Part shown: positions 1 to 10,898 of the stretch, piece after piece | Layout of the letters: every line of letters begins with the position of its first letter | Position numbering within the stretch: position 1 is the first letter of the stretch | NCBI RefSeq assembly: GCF_026212465.1 | Contig: NC_080057.1 | Location: forward strand, 16,959,376-17,023,375 | DNA length: 64,000 nt | Origin: Amaranthus tricolor | Taxonomy: Eukaryota; Streptophyta; Magnoliopsida; Caryophyllales; Amaranthaceae | Reading direction: 5' to 3' | The notes under the pieces: generated by a model | The model's input: the letters and a program-made list of their open reading frames with translations, nothing else | Database searches by the model: none | Told to the model about the DNA's origin: nothing | Program-made: the position numbers and the translations under genes

Positions 1-407
1 TGAAAGTCAATTATGACAAATTCGCCGAAGAGATCATCAAAATGTCCTCAGTAAAATCAAAAGATTAACTAGCAGATTTTCTGTTAAAGACAATTGGATC
101 AAAAGCATTGAATAATATTGTGCAAGTTAGGTTTCAGTGATCCCGAGACCTAACTTGAACGGGAGTTTAGGAAAATAAGAAGTAAAATAAAATAAAGATA
201 TTATTTCAGAATATTATGTTTTAGAAGTTAAAGATTTTTTTAATATTTAGGATATTAAGGTTATTTTGTTTTCTACTATTTAGATTTAGGTTAATATTTT
301 GTTTACTTATTTTTAATCTTAATCGTGTATAAATAAAGGTGTTCCTCTCATTGATAAAGTAATACAAATTCAGTATTCACTAGACTAAACCCAAACCGAA
401 TTCCACA
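1..407 (+). mobile_element. 3' end of a decayed Copia retrotransposon with its 3' LTR
   Basis: Bases 40-130 translate to a degenerate version of the Copia RNase H tail (LADFLLKTIGSKALNNIV), with one in-frame stop just before it. A polypurine-like stretch (about 152-166) is followed by an AT-rich LTR-like segment from about 164 to 407. It ends in CA and carries a TATAAATAAAGG promoter-like box near 330. The left part lies outside the window. The element ends 52 bp before the first visible exon of the phosphatase gene, so it probably sits in an intron of that gene. Confidence 0.6.
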
Positions 408-459
408 TTATGATTTTTCATTATTAAACTGTTATTATTAAACTGTGGTGAACATGTAG

Positions 460-3374
460 GTGGGCTGAACTGGATGTTGATCCGGCATTGTTTTCGAAGG
501 AATTTATGGCTAATGCTTCATCCATGGTAGAGGACGAAGAGGTACTTAACCGCGCGCATATTTGTATCTGTATGATGCCATATATACAAATGCGGAATTG
601 AAAAACACCAAAGAAGTTAGTTCTTGTTCTAAAGGATAATTAAGAACTTAAATAAAGTGAATTTATAGTGAAATGTGAGAATAAAGGTTAAGTAACATGC
701 TGAATTGAACTGAACTAATCTGATCTGATCTGTTTTCTTCCGTAGTTTTAATCTCTTAGCTAAGGCAATTGATCACGAGCTTTTATTGATAAACGACAGG
801 TGAATAACGATCCACAGGCTTTGTTACGGAAGGCACATGCGGCTACCTCTTCAGTTGGTTCAGCAACAGTGTAGGTTTATGTATATGAAAACTGATTACT
901 GTTATCAATGTGATTCAGTTTTCTTACTCTGATCTCCTACACTTAACATACAGAATTATTGCTATGATGGAAACAAATGGGATTCTTAATATTGCAAATG
1001 TTGGAGATTGTGGACTACGTGTTATTCGCAAAGGTGGATGTGTGAACTGAATCGAAATCTTCGACCACACTATTCATGATCCAGTTTTGTGTCACTTGTA
1101 TGACTATCTGAGCTTAGTGATTTAGTGACTCTGCAGGTCAAGTAATGTTTTCAACATGCCCTCAAGAACATTATTTTGACTGTCCTTATCAATTGAGCTC
1201 ACAATCTTCTGGTCAAACATACCTAGATGCCATGGTAAGTGCTTATCCAAGGATCTCTTTTCCAAAGTATTTATAACTACTTGTTCTGTTCACCTAATCT
1301 GAACCGCAACTTTGGTCATCCGTTCTCAAAAAGAAACGTTACATGTATATTAGCAAAGGTATGTCATTAATTATCGGGAAAAACACGAGGTGCACACACT
1401 TCACAAGCAAAGGAGTATATACCATCCTAAAACCATATGGCAATAGGAAAAAGGTCTCCAATAGCTTATAAAGCGTGCGCACTATCTTTAATTTGTCGAT
1501 GTGGGATAAACCATCCCAACATACGCCCCCTCACACGAGAGCCTTTGGACTAAAAGTGTGAATGCAACATAAGCTCTCCTTATACTTGGCATTGAATATT
1601 CTTAAATGAGGAGTGATTGAGATTCGAACCCGTGACATATTTTCACACTGGTTCTAACATCATGTTAAGGAACCAACTCAATCACAAGCTTAAGTTGATG
1701 GTTGATATAAAGTTCAATTTCATCTCTGATACGCGTTATGTATCTCAACCAAAATCTCTACCTATCATCCTTGCCTTCCAGTGAAAATTTATAAGTATCT
1801 GAAAATCTTATATTGAGCTTGTCAAGTCTTTCATATTGCCACATAAGTATGCTTCAAAATATCAATTAACATGTGTATTCCGAGCCTTTTTGTATGGTAT
1901 TTAGATTAATGCCACCAATGGCTAGTAATATACCATCGATTTATTTTGTCTGAAAGACTAGGAATAACAAAAAACTTGGGATCTTCCGGCCTTCCCGGAA
2001 AAGAAAATACAGTTAAGAGATGGAGTAGATCCATTCTTAGTTTGTTTTTTCTTGAGTTACAAATGGGAATTTTATGCTGTTCCTCACCAAGGGTCCGTTC
2101 TCTCCAACTACAAAGAAGTTCACATTTCACTAATGAATGAATTACGAATCAGTTTAGTAGAGATGAATTGTTAGTAGTCCTAGCGAACACGCCCTAGATA
2201 ATTCAGGACATGTTTGCATGCAGGATATGCTCTGAGAGGGGCCAATTCATCCATGGGAGGGGTATATGCTTATAGAATTTGGATCAATCTGCAGTCTAAC
2301 ATGCTAAATACATTAAAAGTAGTGGCAGTTTACGTCTTTCAGTTGTCAAACAATATGCAGGTTAGCAGTGTAAAATTGAAGGAAGGTGATATTGTAGTGA
2401 TGGGTTCAGATGGACTTTTTGATAATGTTTTCGATCAGGAAATCGCATCAACTGTAGTCAGCAACAGCGATGTTACAGAAGCCGGTAAATAATCCTCCCT
2501 GCGTTCAAAATCCCGTAAATCTAAAGTCTCTGAAATCAGTTAAGCTGCAATACGCTCTAACTTAAAAGTCCTTTTTTTATGGTAGCCAAGGCATTAGCTA
2601 GGCTGGCTAGAGATCACTCGATTGACTCCAATTTCGATTCTCCATATTCATCAGAAGCTCGGACTAAGGTAAATTCCATTTGATTTAGTGAAATGTTTAT
2701 CATATTTTTTCGTTTATTATTCAATTGTGCGCATTGCACTTGATTAACTCATTCAGAAACAATCCGCGTTGTAGGGTATTGAACCGCCTTCTTGGAAGAA
2801 GATTCTTGGGATGAACTTAACAGGCATTGATCATTTTTTTGCTCATAGTTTAGTAGTTACTCTTTGTTAAGAAGCCAACTCAACCAAAAGTTTAAGCTGA
2901 TGGTTGAAATTTATTATATATTCTAACACGCCCCCTCACACGAGAGCCTTTCGGGCTAGAGAGGGGGTTGAGATTTGAACCTGTGACCTCTTGTCATGTT
3001 AGCTTCTGATACTATGTTAAGGAATCAACTCAACTAAAAGCTTAAACTGATGGTTGAGGCCGCAGGATATTTTATATACTCTAACACGCCCCTTCAAACG
3101 AGAGCCCTTTGGGTTAGAGGGATGGTTGAGATTGGAACCCGTGGCCTCTTGTCACGTTGGCTTCTGATATCATGTCAAGGAACCAACTCAATCAAAAGCT
3201 TAAGCTGATGGTTGAGTTTTAGGATATGATATATACTCTAACACGCATTTTAGGTGTGATTTTGTTAATTTAGCTGATTTTTGTGATTAATCAGGGGGGA
3301 AACTGGATGATATTACAGTGGTTGTTGGTGAAGTTGTAAAGCTTGCAGAAACAACCTCAGAATGGGTTTATTAG
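460..3374 (+). CDS. PBCP-like: PP2C-type protein phosphatase, PBCP (PSII core phosphatase)-like, 3' part
   Basis: Eight coding exons can be read: 460-541, 800-870, 954-1033, 1137-1234, 2361-2484, 2586-2668, 2775-2823 and 3295-3374, with consistent phases and a TAG stop at 3372-3374. They encode the C-terminal 221 residues. The 5' exons are outside the window or displaced by the retrotransposon at 1-407. Visible PP2C signatures are NVGDCGLRV, PQEHYFDCPYQLS, GSDGLFDNVFD (metal-binding Asp) and GKLDDITVVV (metal-binding Asp near the C-terminus). The sequence is closest in memory to Arabidopsis At2g30170, the chloroplast phosphatase PBCP that dephosphorylates PSII core proteins such as D1, D2 and CP43. 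All visible introns are GT-AG except the last, which uses a GC donor. The transit peptide cannot be assessed. The assignment rests on recalled family motifs, not an alignment. Confidence 0.85.
1370..1735 (-). mobile_element. TRIM-like non-autonomous LTR element in PBCP intron
   Basis: Read on the minus strand there is a CCTTAACA terminus (plus 1664), a degenerate initiator-Met primer-binding site (plus 1652-1663), a short internal region with GGGTTCGAATCTC, a GTGAGGGGGCG polypurine tract (plus about 1524-1534), then an LTR-like start TGTTGGGATGG at plus 1521 running left to about 1370. The two ends resemble two different TRIM LTR types, so this may be a recombinant. It lies in the 1235-2360 intron of the phosphatase. 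Confidence 0.55.
2865..3243 (-). mobile_element. TRIM/SMART-type retrotransposon in LTR-int-LTR-int-LTR tandem form
   Basis: Three direct copies of a 64-72 bp LTR (2865-2928, 3015-3086, 3173-3243; TG...CA ends) alternate with two internal segments of about 86 bp. On the minus strand each internal segment starts with a primer-binding-site-like TAGTATCAGAAGC or TGATATCAGAAGC (initiator Met tRNA type) and ends in a GAGGGGGCG or GAAGGGGCG polypurine tract. There is no coding capacity. Such tandem forms are expected from unequal recombination between LTRs. The array fills most of the last intron (2824-3294) of the phosphatase gene. No target-site duplication was found. Confidence 0.75.
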
Positions 3375-4096
3375 ATTCACATGTTATCCTAAGGCTTGGT
3401 TGTTTTTCTGGTGAAGCAAGTGTGGCCATATTGGCAAATTTGATAATTTTTCAACTCCATCCAAGAATTCCTCAATTTTCAGAATTTTATTGTTTTGGTT
3501 TGATTTTTTAGGACAAAAGAACAAGTAAGATGTTCACGCATACAGAGTTAAATCATTAGATCATATACTTATATTTGTCAACACACTAATTCAATTTCAT
3601 TTGTGCATACAAGTTTTTTTTATCGATTTACTCATTCGTTCCCTAGGTCTGTAAAGTCGGTTACTAGGTTGAGTTTTATGTCTAGGTTTATCGGGTTTGG
3701 ATTTAGTTAGGTTTGAGTTTGACGGGTAATCTAACAATTTGATTCATGTCGATTCGATTACGAGTTAAATCAAGTGTGTGTCTATATCGGGAAAATACCA
3801 TACTGAGTCAAATTCGGTTTTGGATCGGATCAAATATTGTTTGGGTTTATATTGGGTTGAGTTAATATAGTTCTAGTCCAAGTCAGTTTTACTACAGGTC
3901 TAGTCGTATTTAAGTATGATTAGACGATTCAAACAAGATCTTATTTGACTATATTTTTTTCGATTCTTACACATTAGTCGTAATATAAATAAGCTTGAAC
4001 AATGAATAATGACAATAACCGTAATGTAGCAAGTATTTCAGAACGGAGCAAGTAGTAAAAAAAAAGTTCAACGATCTCTACTCTTGTCTAGTATTA
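3375..4096. other. Intergenic; GGGTTTGG-rich fragment and 3' end of a Stowaway-like MITE
   Basis: 3640-3905 is rich in degenerate GGGTTTGG/GATTCGG words typical of the non-autonomous hAT-like elements seen elsewhere here, but lacks clear ends. About 3906-4052 matches the right half of the Stowaway-like family also seen at 9360-9635 and 45121 and ends in a degenerate GAACGGAGCAAGTA terminus. It lies directly downstream of the stop codon of the first UGT gene and may form part of its 3' UTR. No gene is seen. Confidence 0.5.
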
Positions 4097-7000
4097 CTAA
4101 TCATGTTTTGGCATAACATCATTGATAAAAGCATCAAAATCTAAAGTAGCTGAGCCTCCATTATCCATAGCTTGTCTAAACATATCTCTTACCTCTTTTG
4201 CTCTTTTAACCATCTCTTTTCTCTCATAACATTCAGGATCCATAAATTTACTCACAATTTCTGCTATCTCCTGTCTTGTAATCACATGAGCATCATTTTT
4301 GAGCACATTCCATCCAATCTTCAAACCATCAACTATCATTCTACTATGAAGAAATTGATCCCAAGCAATAGGGCAAGTAAGCATAGGAACACCAGCGTAA
4401 AATCCTTCAGAACTCGAGTTCCATCCACAATGCGTCCAAAACCCTCCAATCGAAGGATGACATAAAACCCTTAATTGATCACACCAAGGGACAAATAACC
4501 CTTTAGCATTATCAACCTCACCTAAATTTTCGATTTCACCTCGAGTCACCCACAAAAATGGAACATTACTATCTTGAATCCCTAATATAATCTCTTGTAT
4601 TTGATCATTTGATAATGATAAATAACTTCCTTGTGAAATGTACAATACTGAGCCTTTTGGTTGAGAATCCAACCAATGAAAATAATTGTGGGTTTTATGA
4701 TTTTGATAAGAAAAGTAGGGAATCATTGGACCAATTTGGTAGAATGGAACATGAAATTTTGTTTTTAGACTATGTATTGGTTGCTTATCAAATTCATGGA
4801 TTGATGTGATTAAAATGTACTGCGCATTGTTTGTAGATGAAACCATATCTACCATTTGGTTTAACAACTTTCTCCCATCTTTTTGGAATGATGGTGGCAA
4901 ATCAGCAAAAGTTGTTGATGGGATTCCTGGAATGTAATCTAAAGGCTCATCTTGTCTATTTAGCTTGTATGTTTCCTTCTCTAGTAAGAACAAAAGATTA
5001 ATTAATTGTTAAAAGAATGGTAGCTAATGGAAAACCGGTATTATTTTAGTAGAAATATCTCTTTTTAAATTTAATGGTTATGCTTTTTCTCCTTCAACAA
5101 TCTCATTTTCTGCATAAAATTCATTTCATTACATTATCACTTGAATACTTGTATTCATTAAGTGTTAATATAAAATTGTGATGAACAAAAATTTATTTGT
5201 GATCAAACTTTCATTACCTTAGCCCTTAAGAATGACATGATACATACCATGAAAATATATACTATAAATCATTTCTATTACCACTAATTATACCGATAAC
5301 CAAACATCATAAAAGATGTTTGACTTAAAATTTTTTGATTTTGCCTAATCCTAGATTAATAATTATTTGAACCACATTAATAATTTGATGTACAATCACA
5401 AGTAGACATATGCAGTTTTATACTCCCTCCGTTACTTAATTTATATTTTTTATTTTGAGTTGTGGTTTTATTTGTTGTTTATCTAAATAATTTTGGTATT
5501 TATATAAATTTTTTTGAATATAATTAACCTTATTTATCCTAATTTTAATATTTTATTAATGTTTATTGACCCACATATTTTCCACTAACTTCATTTTAAC
5601 ATTCTAAATTGCTTATGGTCTCCACATGTTTCCCACTAACATTATTTAAACATTTTTGTTAATGGGTGTGATTCCAAAGATTTTTCCATCAACTTTATTT
5701 TAATATTTTTTATGTCTACCCCTTTTTTTCTCAATTAAATTTATTACCTAATAAAATAATATATTCACCATTTAAAAACACAAATTCATTTGAGAGACGA
5801 TCTCTTTGTGAGACCATCTATAATTGTATCGGCCTAGAGAGGAAGATGTACTGTAAGTACTCGGTGAGCTTTAAGAATAATGTAAGTAGACATTTACGAT
5901 ATTATAAGTACTGCACGCTCTTACTCGGTGGACATTAACGATATTGTAAGTAAACATTAAGATAATGTAAGTAGGTATTATGAATACAGTAAGTAGGCAT
6001 TGAAGATGATGTCAATAGTCATTCATTAAGGATACTGTAAGAAGGCAATTAAGGATAATGTAAGTATATTATAAGTAGGCTTTAAGGGTGATGTAAATAG
6101 GCATTAAGAATACAGTAAATAGACATTAAACTTTAACGGACTGGGCCTGAGAGACGCCTTTCATAGAGATGGCTTCTCAGGAAACCGATTGTAATTCTAT
6201 TTTTCTTAATTCTCATATAAACATTATTTGTGAATAATCAACTTTAAGAAACAAAGCAAGTAATTACAAATATGATTTTCCGACAACCATAACCCAAACC
6301 TTATAAATTGATGTTTTATAGATGGTTATTAAAATTAGATTTCCGGCAATCATACCCAAACCTTATAAATCTATAATCTATTTATAAAGATTACTAATGA
6401 AGAAACGAGACTGACATATGTCAGAATCTCATTCAATATTTTTCCGCTCAATTATGCTGACGTGGTAGTTGATTATTTATTGAAAATCATTTCCTAAAAT
6501 ACTAGAATTTATTGAAGGTGTTGAATAAGATTTAGACAACTTTATTATTTTCCAATATGGTTCCTATATTATTTCCAAAATAAAAAAAGTAATATTCTAA
6601 TACAGCAAAATTAATTTTCAAATTTGTTTAATAGCTGTAGAATAATATTGTTCCTAAAGTTATAGACCAATGTAAATTTTTGAATAATATTGTAAAATCT
6701 ATAAAATAATGTGACTAAAATGTTAATCAATATCATTAATTTGGTAAGTATGTTAAAAATGATACAATGTTCTAATGAAGAGACGATTAGGACACATATC
6801 GACTTTATGATAAAAATTTTCTCGCTCTTTTCGTTTTCTTATTAGAAAAATATTTTTTAGCATATTATGTAATATCTTTCTGATTAGATTTGTTTAATTG
6901 ATTAATTACAAAAGATTTTAAAAATTTACCTTATTTACTACTAAGTTTTTGGCATATACAATCATCTAAAATATGTAATATCTTTTAATTACAATGGATA

Positions 7001-8825
7001 ATTATCGAATAACATATTAATTATATATGTAAATTATTAATTTTCATTAAAATAAATTTGTAATAGATTAAGAAAAGAAAATAATTTTTTAAGTTCTTCA
7101 TAGATAATCTTGTATATTACTTACATGGCTATATTAAAAAACTGCACAAACTAAATAGATTACACATTAATTATTTAAGTAAATAATAATTAATAATTAA
7201 GATAAGATATCGGTGAAATAAATTTCAAATGATAATTTTATCACCTATGTTTGACAAGTTTATAATATATAAATACTTAAATTAAATTATATATTAATTA
7301 TTATAGTAAAAAAAATATGTTCGTTAGGCTTAAAATATATTTTAAGGTTTTACGAAGACATTGAAATTTTAAATTATTTTTATATTATTTTGTATGTGTA
7401 AAAATTTTCTATTATTTTATTTAATTACTTATAAACTATAGTCCCACCTATTCGTCCTAAGTGTCTTATTTTCTTATTTGGTCAAATCACCCTTAATGTC
7501 TCATTTCTATTTTATGTATGTTATGTTTACTAATTTACCTTTAATAAATTCAGCTTTTTCACACCTTTACACTTACTAACTTCATTTTACCCCTAAAAAT
7601 TTTTAAAAACACTATACTTTTTTCACATGTGGTGTCATTTGACCACCTTAAAAATGATGAAAAATCAAATGGAACACATTGGATACATAGGAGGGAGTAT
7701 TATTTAGCGTATAATTATATGATTATGTTTTATATAGTAATATATTAGTAATATGAATCTCAATTTAATAGTAATACTTTTACGGTTTTTAAAACAAATC
7801 AATTTATAGTTCAATATACTTAAGAAGTTAAGAGTCATATAATAACTTAATTACACATATAAAATTACTAATTTTATATTCAAACAATTTATAAACCGTG
7901 CTTGGCTTTGGAACCTATCTAGTTAATGTTTCATATATGGTTATCAAAATTAGATAAAGCAAGAGGGATAAATATAAATTAGAAAACTTTTAGCCATAAC
8001 TATTTTCCAAATATATACTTCCTTCATTTCACTATACTTGTTTTATGTGACTTTTACGCAATTCAAAGTGTTATTGTGCTAATTTATATATTAAACTATA
8101 CATATCTAAAAATTATAAAAAGTTAATGTATATATTAAAAGTATGTGATTAGACAATTCAAACAAGAACCATATGTGACTTGACCATATTCTTCGTTATA
8201 CATTAGCCGTAAGCACATCATATATAAAATAACTTTGAACGGTAAATATTGTTAATAAGCGTAATAGAGTGTGTTAGAAATAAAAAAAAGATAAAAGAGT
8301 AAAATAATTATTACCTGAGACATGAAGAGGAACATGACCATGTTGAACCAACAAGTCAAAGTGAGAAAGAACGGTAAAAAAGGAAGCAGAAACAGTAACA
8401 AGCGACGCTAATGCTATATTCCTTTCATTTCCAACACCCACCATCCAGCTCAAAAAAACGTCATAAATAATGGCTATCGGCTTAGACTCAAGCCGATCAA
8501 GGAGCCGCTCAAATGGGTGTTGAAGCTTAGTGAGTAAGGCTTGTACAAACTCCATTATATTTGCCGCTCGACCTTTCTCAGAAGGGATCACTTGAGGGAC
8601 TGCAGCTAAGCTCAAGTTTTCTGGCAGCGGCTTCTCCTGAGCCTCCGCGCTGAGGAAGCCGAGCCACTCTTCTGTGACAACGAATGTGATGGAGAAATTA
8701 TCAGATTTAGAGAGGATGAGTTTACAGAGATTCAGCATCGGGTTTATGTGCCCTCTTCCTGGGTATGGCATAGCTACTAAACGGTGTCGTTTCTTCAACG
8801 ATGATGTTTTCTGATTTTGCTCCAT
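4097..8825 (-). CDS. UGT87A-like: UDP-glycosyltransferase, UGT87A-like (copy 1)
   Basis: Two exons on the minus strand, 8315-8825 and 4097-4980, split by a 3,334-bp GT-AG intron, give 464 aa (family about 455). The start at 8825 (MEQNQ) is preferred over the upstream in-frame ATG at 8903 because it matches the N-terminus of copy 2 and the family. The conserved catalytic His is in PGRGHINP (His26), with a likely partner Asp in IIYD (Asp122). The 44-residue PSPG sugar-donor box runs from about residue 336 (WCDQLRVLCH) through HCGWNS to the terminal DQ (about 379). Family 1 enzymes transfer sugar, usually glucose, from UDP-sugar to small molecules in the cytosol. The acceptor cannot be predicted; Arabidopsis UGT87A2 is linked to flowering and stress. 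No stop or frameshift is visible. The long intron holds several MITEs. Confidence 0.85.
5010..5335. mobile_element. hAT-like MITE, family B (degenerate copy)
   Basis: This segment in the UGT copy 1 intron is recognisably related to 28828-29150 and 43173-43495 (shared blocks such as TTTAATGGTTATG, CTTCAACAATCTCATTTTCT and GATCAAACTTTCATTACC). The better copies begin GGCCCGTT and end with ACCAAA-type words, as in plant hAT-derived MITEs. Termini are worn here. Confidence 0.55.
5423..5785. mobile_element. Stowaway-like MITE remnant
   Basis: It begins with the Stowaway terminus ACTCCCTCCGTTACTTAA. Its right part (about 5740-5785, ATAAAATAATATATTCACC) recurs at 22790-22815 and 25240-25265, showing a dispersed family. 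A clean right terminus is not visible. Confidence 0.45.
5850..6140. repeat. Degenerate minisatellite, about 20-27 bp unit
   Basis: At least eight imperfect copies of a unit resembling TAATGTAAGTAGGCATTAAG follow one another within the intron of UGT copy 1. Unit length and sequence vary, which suggests an old array. It is bordered by GAGACGATCTC and GAGAGACGCC words also seen around 24245-24515. Confidence 0.6.
7438..7698. mobile_element. Stowaway-like MITE, degenerate
   Basis: The left end (TATAGTCCCACCTATTCGTC) and right end (reverse complement of GGATACATAGGAGGGAGTA) form an imperfect inverted repeat that extends about 40 bp into the element. No coding capacity. It lies in the intron of UGT copy 1. 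Confidence 0.6.
8010..8265. mobile_element. Stowaway-like MITE, family A (partial)
   Basis: It shares long blocks with 9360-9635 and 45121-45310, including TTACGCAATTCAA, AAAATTATAAAAAGTTAAT and GATTAGACAATTCAAACAAGA. The left end is ACTTCCTTCATTTC; the right terminus is eroded. It sits about 50 bp from the splice donor of UGT copy 1 exon 1. Confidence 0.55.
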
Positions 8826-8922
8826 TATGGGAAAAGATTGTTTAGAGAGACTAAGGTAAAGACTTGGAAGAATTGAAAAAGTATGTTTTGAGAGATTATA
8901 CACTGTGATTTGTGTACATATA

Positions 8923-8935
8923 CCTTGTATTTATA
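8923..8935 (-). promoter_or_regulatory. Putative TATA box of UGT87-like copy 1
   Basis: The minus strand reads TATAAATACAAGG about 100 bp upstream of the chosen ATG. The second UGT copy has a similarly placed TATAAAAGG box, which supports both. Confidence 0.5.
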
Positions 8936-9034
8936 ACTCTTAGACAGAATATACTGTTTATCAGATTTAGATAAACTTTGTGAAAAGTCATATAAATTGC
9001 ATTTTCCAAGAAGAAACAAATTTAGGATGTACTT

Positions 9035-9640
9035 GCTCCCTCGGTTCCCATTACTTGGGACATTCTAAAAATAGCATTAAGTTAAAATATAGTCAAGTGA
9101 AATCTTGTTTAATATTTTTTAATGTAAAGATTATTAATATCAAATTTTTATAATTTTTTATTATATATAACTAGAGATATTAATGATTAAAATAGTGCAT
9201 GGGACTGCATAAAAAGACAAATCTTACAAGTATTTTCAAATCGAGAAAATAGTCGTTAATTCTTGGTGCTTAAGTTCAAAAAAGTGTTGTTGGGATTATA
9301 TATATAAGTTCACTGGTAAATAATAACCTAAAAACAAGTTCAAATTCTCTTCTATATATTACCTACTCGGTTCAGTAAGCTTCTTAAATTTAAGTTTTTA
9401 CATAATTTAATGTGTTATTTTGTTTATTTATTTGTTGAATTATATACATCTAAAAATTATAAAAAGTTAATATTATGAAAATATGCAATTAGACGAGTCA
9501 AACAAGATCCCACTTGACTATATCTTTACTTACAGATTAATCGCATTATATAATATATATAAGCTGGACAATAAATAATGTGCATAATTGAATCGTAGCA
9601 AGTATTTCAGAACGGAGAAAGTAATTAGTATAATAATAAC
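9035..9640. mobile_element. Two Stowaway-like MITE copies (family A), adjacent
   Basis: 9041-9240 starts with CTCCCTCGGTTCCCATTACT and lacks a clear right end. 9360-9632 starts CTACTCGGTTCAGTAAGC and ends CAGAACGGAGAAAGTA, with the internal blocks of family A. Both are upstream of UGT copy 1. Confidence 0.5.
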
Positions 9641-10898
9641 GTAAAGACAAGTAAAAATTGTCAACTATATATTTGTAAAATAATAACATAAAAAAAGCTA
9701 AAAATTCTATGTTTAGATTTGTAATTTAAGACACAGGGTATTTTACATTATGAGTTCAAAATGAATATTACTGAATATAAAATTAATAGCTTATATAAAA
9801 ATTCAAAGTACCATAACAAAAAACAAAACATAGATAACATAAAACAGTAGGAATCATATTCTAATTGGCGTCCGGATAGTTATTGTTGACCTTCAGGACT
9901 TAAAATAAGAATAAATAAGCTTGATAAGCATTCACTTAGAAGGATTCGATATGTATGATACATTTTGTATTAAATTTTTTGTTGGGCTTATACATACACC
10001 CCACACCACATAAAATATTGATAAGTCTCCATTTTAAAAATTAATTGGTAGGAGTTTGAGTAACCCACTATATTATATCTTGATCATGGTCTTAAATTTT
10101 TCGATTTGAGATTACAAATAAATAGTTCTCTAAGATTTTATTAACAGTTAATTATGAGAAATCGGGCTAGTTTAATTTAACTAATTGGGTTTATGTTTTA
10201 TTTTCACAAAACTCAGAAAATCCAACCAATGACACAATTCTACTAATATTGAGAATTGAGTCTTATCTCGGTTCGAGTAAATACCATTTTTCAGACATGA
10301 TCCTAAAATCTCATTTAACCTTCTTGTTTAATCAGATGGCACGGTATGTCCTATAATCCAAAAATAAGACTAAAAATGCACTCTTCGTTAATTTAGACTT
10401 TTGATTTCTTTTTCTCTCATAGGATTTTCTCTTAAAGTACATTCCATGAGGGCTATTTAGAAGGGAACAATACAATCTGAAATTGTTTATCTAAGGTAGA
10501 ACATTTCATATTGTGTTCTAGACATGTACTTTTGCAATTTGTGGTAAAAAAGTCAATTTCAAATTCCATTAAGGCTGCTTGTTGACAATTTGGTCCTTAT
10601 TTTATCCCATGATTTGATTAAATAAGAATAACTATAAATTTGGGTGGTTATTTTCAAATTTTCTACTTTAACTACTTTAAAAACAATGGTGGAATTTGAT
10701 ACAAATCCAAATTTAAAAATTTTTAATTTGTCAAATAATAAATTTGAGTCAATTTCAAAATTTCAAATGAAATTATTGTTCCCAAAGATGACATAAAGTT
10801 ATTTACGTTTACATACTTGTATTGTTGTACATCCAGCGGCCTAACACCAACTTTTCAAAAGATCAATATATTCAATATTTAGATTTGATTCTTTTTAT
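9641..10898. other. AT-rich intergenic stretch, nothing recognised
   Basis: No convincing ORF, RNA gene or element terminus was seen on either strand. The sequence is low in complexity and AT-rich throughout. Confidence 0.4.

Noticed and set aside
1906..2140. Overlapping 64- and 74-codon ORFs
   Set aside because: They sit in the PBCP intron on opposite strands; no similarity to the gene and no splice support.
8826..8903. Upstream in-frame start (MYNLSKHTF) for UGT copy 1
   Set aside because: The paralogue and family start at the MEQ/MEK position, and the TATA box at 8923-8935 would leave almost no 5' UTR for the upstream ATG.
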